The translations under genes and the position numbers were made by a program. Shown piece after piece: positions 27,801 to 33,005 of a stretch of DNA of 64,000 nt; within the stretch, counting starts at the first letter, position 1, and every line of letters begins with the position of its first letter. Location of the stretch: positions 1 through 64,000 of the forward strand of contig JAJYZF010000007.1 in NCBI GenBank assembly GCA_021800165.1. Reading direction: 5' to 3'. Origin of the DNA: Planctomycetota bacterium. Lineage in GTDB: Bacteria > Planctomycetota > Phycisphaerae > WQYP01. The notes beneath the pieces are model-generated. The model was not told the origin of the DNA and did not search any database. It was given only the letters and a program-made list of their open reading frames with translations.

Positions 27801-28861
27801 ATAAGAGCATTTTTGGTGCGGTCATAGGCGGTCAGATGGGCAACGGTGTTGCGCTGGGCGGGTGTGGCAGGTTCCGAATTCAGGGAGATGAGGTTGTTGC
27901 CGGTGCCGTCGGCCCAATAGGTGCTGCCGGGCGGTGCGGTTTTTTCGAGCTGGGCATGGGCAAATTCGTGTCCAGCTTTGTAGAGGGCCACTTTCATTTC
28001 CACGGTGGCCGGCTTGGTGCCGCCGTTGGCCAGGAGATACTGCACCATAAAGTGGCCGGTGTCCATTTCTTCACTGAGCCAATGGGGACGGTAATTGATG
28101 CGGCGATTGAAATCGAAGCGAATGCGGGCGAAACGCCTGGTGTCGGTGAATTTATCGGTGGGGCTTAGATAAGCGACGATGGTGGGCTGGCGATAACGCA
28201 GTGCAAACTGCACACCCCATACGGCACCATTGGCGGGGCGGCCTCCCAACGACTTCCAGGGGATGGCCACGCTGGCCATCCACAGCCCGGACGGATTCCA
28301 GAGCATGGCACCATAGTGGATGAGCGAATGCCATGGTTGGTGAAATTGGCCGATGATCGGTTCGTCAAGATCTGCATGCCACCGGCCAAAGGCGTTACCG
28401 GTGACGCGATAAACAAATCCGGTGGAGTGGGGTCCGCGGGGTTGAATAAGCACTTCAAAGGTGTCGTCTTGATGCAAATCACCGATCACGGGATAAGGCA
28501 CATGGGCCACGATGACGAGTTTATCGTTGTCGAAGGAGAAATTGGCGTTGGTGTAATTGTTATAGCCGGGATAGCCGAAGCGTCCGGTAGTCTTGTCCAC
28601 AAATCCGGAAAAGCCGGATAAAAATCCGACATCACTTTCAATATTCATGCCGCCGCCCTGGGGCGCGGCAATCAGATTCGGGGTTCTGGCGATGGCCAGA
28701 AAGGGTGTGGGGTATTCCGGCGTGCCGGAGGCAAACTTCGGCAAATGTTCAAAGTTTAATTTAGCCCCGCGCCCGGTTGCGGCATCCACCGTCAGTGCGG
28801 CGGCGGCCAAGCCCATGGTTTTGATAAAACTGCGGCGATTGGGGTGGTTGTTGCTGGACAA
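24854..28861 (-). CDS. Very large Tat-exported CBM9-like plus DUF6067/GH123-like protein
   Basis: 1335 aa. The N-terminal NRRSFIKTMGLAAAALTV is a classic twin-arginine signal, so the TTG at 28861 is preferred: AGAGGT lies seven bases upstream, and later ATGs would remove the signal. An out-of-frame ATG at 28868 directly abuts that site. Residues ~60-255 are a CBM9-like domain (DDTFEVLIQPRG, WMASVAIPWKSL). From ~390 (FSFNIGPYPSMGLIDY) the protein parallels the 1022-aa product of the plus arm to the end. It has its own promoter and dyad upstream (28967-29046), in addition to possible readthrough from the pseudopilin gene. The substrate is unknown. Confidence 0.75.
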   Translation of the reverse strand: MSSNNHPNRRSFIKTMGLAAAALTVDAATGRGAKLNFEHLPKFASGTPEYPTPFLAIARTPNLIAAPQGGGMNIESDVGFLSGFSGFVDKTTGRFGYPGYNNYTNANFSFDNDKLVIVAHVPYPVIGDLHQDDTFEVLIQPRGPHSTGFVYRVTGNAFGRWHADLDEPIIGQFHQPWHSLIHYGAMLWNPSGLWMASVAIPWKSLGGRPANGAVWGVQFALRYRQPTIVAYLSPTDKFTDTRRFARIRFDFNRRINYRPHWLSEEMDTGHFMVQYLLANGGTKPATVEMKVALYKAGHEFAHAQLEKTAPPGSTYWADGTGNNLISLNSEPATPAQRNTVAHLTAYDRTKNALIYDQWVPYWQFKPGENDWIKQRLARQFSFNIGPYPSMGLIDYAVDARSLKEVTPTATEFTCAVLADGKPVLHQRRPLPADGQITGSIDLGSFTDRVTYDLQADIRDSQGTVLNQRSRSFTRRVMPFEKAPPAGVGDHVFPPFTPPRIHGTAVSCLLRTYVHGPNGLLEQLFAAERNLLIRPAAFTAVLDNWQSLVLTAGSPHLLPHGQGSVDYTQTFQGGGVELLLHGNLDYDGFYHFTATLSPQSRPVTIHELRLEIPLNPQHATLIDAAVTWMYPGWEKALGFLSTRHGRIWDSHTLPLQMNNRVSNMPPYVWVGDDDRGLCYSCPSDEGTHNSPDRPAAALDRADNAVTLSIWLVNRTLHLEKPRRFQFALQASPFKPVAANGRLWRDQTTAAATYRNGLTFTDFWNPASYPTYGRWLTLDYLKKQVAIDGCDRTGLEASALSECAGTPEYRQFYYEWGSAMDEYQQVVPPVPAGILPRFKASGVRANPFVMIEAFSNTTKTNRDYRAWWLSQAAQHAGVSFVYQDNPTWVFADRPQPEYGYKRPDGGIEPTSMIWKSRDVLKRFFQAVAEAGQPSQPAIWPNMITPAAPGRSFCGKALDGEYTDSNNLRMGMLRVHLSKQWGFVIDWLCQPPASAGAQIGTTRDYWRALFSQLCLLDVTNFSRSDTAEISRLWWNALDIFWLDDPSVRWHPYYRNPTLAQTDPSDTILVSTYTANGRLLAVVSNRGDQDAIAAVRFKNLGSWGAAGLTHFYDAETAEEIEFQDGVVRLFVARKNYRPIIGFRGPWKFAAKNRLPHPHQIPINSALDPQATIAAICRHLLTARTLPPMPHADQLFFQWAQEILKELPASSPDVIYFDAQAMADIHLGNPEVRCSVFVNRRSGFMLVGFYNGTSQHRVLSPRIYDQIAAKVGKPGYNFIYDAIGGQSEWSEIDLPAHSGRWEVAYQDDPDYYGARRGVFKIGTLMSNLLAAVEENKKTLQ

Positions 28862-28966
28862 AATTCATACCTCTGCACAGAAAAGCCAACCAAGGCCGGG
28901 CGATGGGCCAGATGGTGATGCCACAATATTTTCAGTTTTGATTATGGGCCAAGTTGCCAACCGCGG

Positions 28967-28988
28967 CGGAAATGAGCAAAAATTTCCG
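28967..28988 (-). promoter_or_regulatory. Conserved dyad CGGARAT-N8-ATYTCCG, copy C
   Basis: On the minus strand CGGAAAT and ATTTCCG flank TTTTGCTC. Compared with copies A and B, both arms changed together (G to A, C to T), so the pairing is kept. The flanks GTGTTCT and CCGC are the same as in A and B. The loop is close to the reverse complement of theirs. It lies 29 nt after the -10 box of the promoter for the 1335-aa gene. Confidence 0.6.
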
Positions 28989-29017
28989 AGAACACACGGG
29001 AAGCCTATTGCTAAACG

Positions 29018-29046
29018 ATATTACCAGAGCACTATTGCATCAGCAA
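29018..29046 (-). promoter_or_regulatory. Promoter of the 1335-aa GH123-like gene
   Basis: On the minus strand TTGCTG (29041-29046), 17 nt, then TAATAT (29018-29023). It lies in the 237-nt gap between the pseudopilin stop and the large gene. Its position relative to dyad C mirrors the promoters at 6175-6203 and 31409-31437. Confidence 0.65.
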
Positions 29047-29098
29047 ACCAGATTTATTTTTCACTTTGCACCGACTGGCTCCGTCCGCCGGGAAGCTT

Positions 29099-30088
29099 TT
29101 ACCATCCTTGCTGCGTGGCCCAGGGGAAGAAGGTATAGGCGCCGCGCATGTCGCCGCCGGAACTGGCGGGGAAACCGATGGAGTTGAAATAACTCCAAGT
29201 CGCCGCGTGGATGGGCAGCCACTGGGTGTGCCCGTCAATATACGTACAGTTGACGCCCTTCATCTCGTGCGTGATGGTCGCCGGTTGCGGGCTGATATCA
29301 GCATAGGTCGTGAGGCACATGATCAGCGCGGTAATGTGCGGCACTTTGAGCAATCCGCCCGGCGACCACCATCCACCCTCGGTACCGGGCAGTCCGATAC
29401 GGCCATGGGATTCATTGCCGGGATCAAAAGTGTTGTAATACGGTTCGGTATCGAGCACGTAGGAGCCTTGTCCGAAGCAGGCGTTGGCGATTTGTTCGGG
29501 GCTGTCGCCGGCGGCGGTTGCGGTGTTGTATTCCTTCGGCAGCAGAAACACGCCATTTTGCGTGTAATTGCTCCATTTCTGGCCGATCTGGGCTTGTGGT
29601 GAAATGGCAAAATCCGGACATTCCACGGCATTGGTGGGGGGCATGTACTTTTGACCGATCAAAACTCCCACCCCGTACCAGCGTACTGTTTGCGACCAGA
29701 CCACGCCTGAAGGCAAGATGGGATTGCTGTACCAATAATCCTGAAATTCCCAAGGATAGCCGCCGTAGGACGTGGCGTAGGTTCCTCCACTGACGCTTTG
29801 AAAAGCATCACAACCCGGCATAAAGCCGAGATTGTCGTTGGCGTACATGGCGGTGGCCAGGTAAATCTGCCGTTGGTTATTAGCGCACACCGTCACGTTG
29901 GCCCAAAAGCGGGCCTTGGCCAAAGCGGGAAGCAGCAGGGAAATAAGAATAGCGATGATGGTAATGACCACCAAAAGTTCGACCAGCGTGAAGGCACTGC
30001 GCCGGCTGCTTTTGGATGACCCAAAAAGCGGCCCAACAGTAGATCGGCTGAGAAATTCCGGCGATCGCCACCGCGTTACAGGACTCAT
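29099..30088 (-). CDS. Type IV pseudopilin-like protein (prepilin N-terminus), minus-arm paralogue
   Basis: 329 aa from the ATG at 30088, which has AAAAAGGAG six bases upstream, exactly as in its paralogue at 7626; frames starting further upstream lack such a site. [22 protein letters not shown] is the prepilin site, with Ala rather than Gly before the cut. The C-terminus carries [17 protein letters not shown] and [15 protein letters not shown], shared with the plus-arm protein. It lies 77 nt after the PEP-CTERM gene and precedes the 1335-aa gene. The function is unknown; an envelope-anchored pseudopilin partnered with the PEP-CTERM protein is an inference from the duplicated gene order. Confidence 0.9.
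   Translation of the reverse strand: MSPVTRWRSPEFLSRSTVGPLFGSSKSSRRSAFTLVELLVVITIIAILISLLLPALAKARFWANVTVCANNQRQIYLATAMYANDNLGFMPGCDAFQSVSGGTYATSYGGYPWEFQDYWYSNPILPSGVVWSQTVRWYGVGVLIGQKYMPPTNAVECPDFAISPQAQIGQKWSNYTQNGVFLLPKEYNTATAAGDSPEQIANACFGQGSYVLDTEPYYNTFDPGNESHGRIGLPGTEGGWWSPGGLLKVPHITALIMCLTTYADISPQPATITHEMKGVNCTYIDGHTQWLPIHAATWSYFNSIGFPASSGGDMRGAYTFFPWATQQGW
29857..29992 (-). repeat. Near-identical DNA shared with 7723-7858 (inverted copy)
   Basis: Prepilin-helix segment of the minus-arm pseudopilin gene; about eight mismatches in 136 bases against the plus-arm copy, counted by eye. It could support recombination that would invert the ~22 kb between the copies. Confidence 0.7.
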
Positions 30089-30165
30089 GGCAACTCCTTT
30101 TTCAACCATCGCAGAAATCACCGAGTGCACAAGCGGGTAGTGCCCCGTGGGTTACTGCGGCGACC

Positions 30166-31077
30166 TTAAGCCGTTTTACGACGCTTGAGCAGCAATAGTC
30201 CCAGACCGCCAAAGGCCAATAGACCCAACGAAGCGGGTTCGGGCACCGAAGCATAGGCCTGGATTTCGGCAATCGCCAAGCCACCAGGGCTGTTGTAGCC
30301 TGGTGCGGTGGCGCTGCCGTCTTGGCCAAAGGAGATCATGACACTGGTAGCTCCGGCGGGAATATTGACAGTCAGGTCCATATAAGCCAGGGTGCTGTGT
30401 CCGCTGTTTAGGCCGGTAACCGTGCCTTGCGAAAAATCTCCAGCCACCCAACCCGAAGCGGTCGGGTAATCGGTTGGATCGAAAGGTGTGCCGGGTGTGC
30501 CGCCGTTGACAGCAAGGATCGTGGCCGTGGTGTTCCAAGGTGACGGCAGGGTGCCCACGCTGGAGCTGTTGTAATTAAAGCCGTTACTAATGATTGCCGT
30601 CAGGTTATTATTGGTGGTATACCCAACCGCAACCACCTGCGGCATCGCATTCCAGGTGGTGCCATCACTGTTAATATAGTTCTCCGCCCACACCCGGATC
30701 GTGGCGATGGCACCGAAGGGAACCGCGGTGAATGTGCCCAGCGTGTTTGGAAGCGGGGAGGGCGTATAGGAACCTTGTGAAATGGCGACATTGCACATGC
30801 CGCCGCCGCTGAACGTGCCGGCGTTCCATATTGTGGAAACGCTGCCGTCCAAAACCGGACTGTTGCCGCCGACCCAGTAATTGGATCCATAAACCCCGTT
30901 GCCGCCGCTCATGTCCTGGGGGTCACTGATTACCATCGAGACATTCGATGCCGTGGCGGCCCCATTTTGATAAAACAGGTTTCCGGCCGGAATTTCCGTC
31001 GCTCCAGCGGTGACAATGCCACCGAGCATACCGGTACCAACGGCCATGGCGATACAGTTGTTTCGTAAGTTACTCAT
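30166..31077 (-). CDS. PEP-CTERM sorting-domain surface protein, minus-arm paralogue
   Basis: 303 aa from the ATG at 31077, with GGAG six bases upstream; an in-frame GTG eight codons earlier would sit inside the regulatory hairpin. A signal peptide (residues ~8-26) is followed by an exported beta-rich region with an NIPAGATSVMISFGQDGSA stretch. The C-terminus VPEPASLGLLAFGGLGLLLLKRRKTA is a clear PEP-CTERM anchor. The middle domain is not obviously homologous to that of the plus-arm protein, although the tails are very similar. It is the first full gene of the minus arm. Confidence 0.85.
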   Translation of the reverse strand: MSNLRNNCIAMAVGTGMLGGIVTAGATEIPAGNLFYQNGAATASNVSMVISDPQDMSGGNGVYGSNYWVGGNSPVLDGSVSTIWNAGTFSGGGMCNVAISQGSYTPSPLPNTLGTFTAVPFGAIATIRVWAENYINSDGTTWNAMPQVVAVGYTTNNNLTAIISNGFNYNSSSVGTLPSPWNTTATILAVNGGTPGTPFDPTDYPTASGWVAGDFSQGTVTGLNSGHSTLAYMDLTVNIPAGATSVMISFGQDGSATAPGYNSPGGLAIAEIQAYASVPEPASLGLLAFGGLGLLLLKRRKTA

Positions 31078-31083
31078 GATAAA

Positions 31084-31107
31084 CTCCAATTCTCTCCACA
31101 CGGGAGA
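31084..31107 (-). promoter_or_regulatory. SD/anti-SD hairpin before the minus-arm PEP-CTERM start
   Basis: On the minus strand TCTCC-CGTGT-GGAGA (31093-31107) is followed by the ribosome site GGAG (31084-31087), six bases before the ATG. As at 6494-6520, UCUCC can pair with either GGAG. The loop differs from the other copy, so the arrangement rather than the sequence is conserved. Confidence 0.5.
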
Positions 31108-31160
31108 AATATAAAAACGTGGAAGACTGACCTTTCCATTGAGCTAAATCATCGGCACAG

Positions 31161-31313
31161 TCACATAAGTACCTCCTTGCTCGATTTGATGTCGGCCTGA
31201 CTGGAGATCGCTGCGGCAGTAAGCGCAAGGCTTACCGTGGATCCTTCCCCGACCTCAAGGCCAGAGTGGAACAATACAACGATCCATCGCGATACAACTT
31301 CAACGGCCGGCAT
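31161..31313 (-). CDS. Candidate leader peptide (uORF), 50 codons, copy B
   Basis: The frame begins MPAVEVVSRWI with a GGGG-type site eight bases upstream, matching the plus-arm uORF. It ends in ATG-TGA, and the ATG of that hexamer has a perfect AAGGAGGT (31171-31178) four bases before it. That is the strongest ribosome site nearby, yet it leads only to start-stop. The frame is open upstream to 31421, but the conserved ATG is the one used here. The stop lies 83 nt before the PEP-CTERM start. Translation is unproven. Confidence 0.35.
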   Translation of the reverse strand: MPAVEVVSRWIVVLFHSGLEVGEGSTVSLALTAAAISSQADIKSSKEVLM

Positions 31314-31352
31314 GAGCATGCCCCGTTTTGGGAAGCCTTCATTCCAAGGCGG

Positions 31353-31374
31353 CGGAGATTTGTGCTCATCTCCG
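31353..31374 (-). promoter_or_regulatory. Conserved dyad CGGARAT-N8-ATYTCCG, copy B
   Basis: On the minus strand CGGAGAT-GAGCACAA-ATCTCCG, starting 34 nt after the -10 box. The surrounding ~60 nt (GGAAGTGCAG upstream to GCCGCCTTG downstream) match copy A at 6213-6273 with only a few differences. A preceding GGAA/TTCC stem and a following GCCTT/AAGGC stem are also kept. Confidence 0.6.
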
Positions 31375-31408
31375 AGAACACGCACTGGAAACTGCACTTC
31401 CAATTGCC

Positions 31409-31437
31409 ACTTTAACAACACGGTATAAGCAAGTCAA
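31409..31437 (-). promoter_or_regulatory. Promoter of the PEP-CTERM/pseudopilin cassette, minus arm
   Basis: On the minus strand TTGACT (31432-31437), 17 nt, then TAAAGT (31409-31414). The predicted start is near 31402, giving a ~325-nt 5' UTR. It is divergent from the promoter of the DUF3467 gene; the whole 510-nt gap 31078-31587 is regulatory. Confidence 0.7.
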
Positions 31438-31509
31438 GAAAATTCCGACAAGAATATTGAGGGGTGGTAACGGGGGGGGGTGACATTTGAGTTTAATTCG
31501 GTTATGGTT

Positions 31510-31538
31510 TTGACATTCGCCTGGCGGTGTGCTACGGA
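31510..31538 (+). promoter_or_regulatory. Possible promoter of the DUF3467-UDG genes
   Basis: TTGACA (31510-31515), 17 nt, then TACGGA (31533-31538) preceded by TGC, an extended -10 feature. The -35 is consensus but the -10 is weak. It lies 49 nt before the DUF3467 start. Confidence 0.5.
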
Positions 31539-31587
31539 GGTACACGCTTGAAGCTATGCAAAGTCTCAAGAATTAAGGAGCACTGGT

Positions 31588-31926
31588 ATGTCTGAAGAAA
31601 CGCCGATAACTGGAGCCACAAATAACCAACCTGTCGCAGGTGCAGGCCAGCAGATGCATGTACAGATTCGCGAAGATAAAATGAAGGTGATTTACAGCAA
31701 TGTCAGTCGGATAGGCGGGACGCTGGAGGAGTTGTTTGTGGACTTTGCGATTAACACGCAGCATCCGGACCAGCCGAACACGGCGGTGATGGATGTGAGC
31801 ACGCGGGTGATGATGAATTTTTATTCGGCCAAGCGATTGGCGCTGGCGTTGAGCCAGGCCGTGCAAAGGTATGAGCAGGTTTGCGGCCCGATTGAAATTG
31901 ACCCGCGGCGTCGCAATCAGCGATAA
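31588..31926 (+). CDS. DUF3467 domain protein
   Basis: 112 aa. The pattern KVIYSNVSRIGGTLEELFVDFAIN ... AKRLALALSQAVQRYEQVCGPIEI matches DUF3467, a small bacterial domain of unknown function often found as a stand-alone protein. The N-terminal ~25 residues are low-complexity. AAGGAG lies upstream of the ATG at good spacing. The uracil-DNA glycosylase-like gene follows after 47 nt on the same strand, so the two may form an operon. I know of no established functional link. Confidence 0.8.
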   Translation: MSEETPITGATNNQPVAGAGQQMHVQIREDKMKVIYSNVSRIGGTLEELFVDFAINTQHPDQPNTAVMDVSTRVMMNFYSAKRLALALSQAVQRYEQVCGPIEIDPRRRNQR

Positions 31927-31973
31927 GCTCTGGTGGGGCTGAGGCTGGCTCCGGAAATAAATGGAAATTGGGC

Positions 31974-32933
31974 ATGAGCCGCGCCAGAAAAATCGCGCAC
32001 CAATGGCTGGCCGTCGATGAGGCGATGGGGGCTGTGGAAGTACCCATTGCGCGCCGGGTGACTGCCGGGCCAAGGGGCAGGACGGCGGGAGCAAAAGCGA
32101 CGGTGCCTGGGCTTGCGGCGGAAGAGGTGGCCGCGCCAGTTAGGCAATTTATTCCCCGGCCGGTGCCAGTTAGACCGGCGCAGGTGCCACCCGCGGTAGA
32201 GCAACCCAAGATTGCAGCCCCGTCTAAGGCAGCCAGTGTTGCACCTGGCGCTGAGGTAGCGTTGCCACCGATTCCGGCAGGATCCATTTCTGAAGAACCG
32301 CAACTGACACAGGCTCAAAAGAGCGAGAGACTGGCGGCTTTGGCCATGCAGGCGGAGACGGCGCTGGCGGATTATCTAGGTGATGTGGCGACGCGGGTGG
32401 TGTTTGGGGAAGGAGATCCTGGGGCGCAGTTGATGTTTATTGGAGAAGGGCCTGGGCTGGAGGAAGATCGCACGGGCCGGCCATTTGTGGGACGGTCGGG
32501 CCAATTGCTGGATAAAATGATTGTGGCAATGGGTTTCACACGGGATAGAGTGTACATCGGCAATATCTGTAAATTACGGGCGGCGTCCTGGGATGCTTTG
32601 GCGAACCGGTTGAAGGACCGCCCGCCGACGGCGGCGGAGGCGGCACTGGGGCTGCCGTGGCTGCATCAGCAGATTGCGATTATTCAACCGCGGGTGATTG
32701 TGACGCTGGGATTGCCGGCGATCCGCTATCTGGTGGGGGTGACGGAAAGCATGGGAGCGCTGCGCGGGCATTGGCATGCATACCGCGGCATAGCGGTGAT
32801 GCCTACGTATCATCCGGCCTATTTGTTGCGGGCCTATTCGCCGGAAAATCGCGGTAAAGTATGGAGTGATTTGCAGGCGGTGGTGCGGCGGCTCAAAGAG
32901 ATGAATGAGAGCGGTTTGGACGCGGCGGGGTGA
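31974..32933 (+). CDS. Family-4-like uracil-DNA glycosylase without iron-sulfur cysteines
   Basis: 319 aa from the ATG at 31974; a TTG two codons earlier is possible and neither has a clear ribosome site. The first ~120 residues are an Ala/Pro-rich extension. The catalytic domain has VVFGEGDPGAQLMFIGEGPG, EEDRTGRPFVGRSGQLLD (motif A) and PTYHPAYLLR (motif B), as in family 4 UDGs that excise uracil from DNA. Family 4 enzymes normally bind a [4Fe-4S] cluster through four cysteines. This protein has one Cys in total (GNICKLRA): the CxxC before the domain is replaced by ALADYLGDVAT, and the later Cys is also missing. It may be cluster-free. Confidence 0.8.
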   Translation: MSRARKIAHQWLAVDEAMGAVEVPIARRVTAGPRGRTAGAKATVPGLAAEEVAAPVRQFIPRPVPVRPAQVPPAVEQPKIAAPSKAASVAPGAEVALPPIPAGSISEEPQLTQAQKSERLAALAMQAETALADYLGDVATRVVFGEGDPGAQLMFIGEGPGLEEDRTGRPFVGRSGQLLDKMIVAMGFTRDRVYIGNICKLRAASWDALANRLKDRPPTAAEAALGLPWLHQQIAIIQPRVIVTLGLPAIRYLVGVTESMGALRGHWHAYRGIAVMPTYHPAYLLRAYSPENRGKVWSDLQAVVRRLKEMNESGLDAAG

Positions 32934-33005
32934 GGTAAGGGCTGGGCCGACTATGGGCCGCAAGCGGCGGGCATTTTGGGGATAAGGCGCGGCGGTAAGC
33001 GGCAA

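Noticed and set aside
31237-31428. 63-codon plus-strand frame inside the minus-arm leader
   Set aside because: It is antisense to the leader and its similarity to a frame near 6203-6421 reflects conserved regulatory DNA, not protein.
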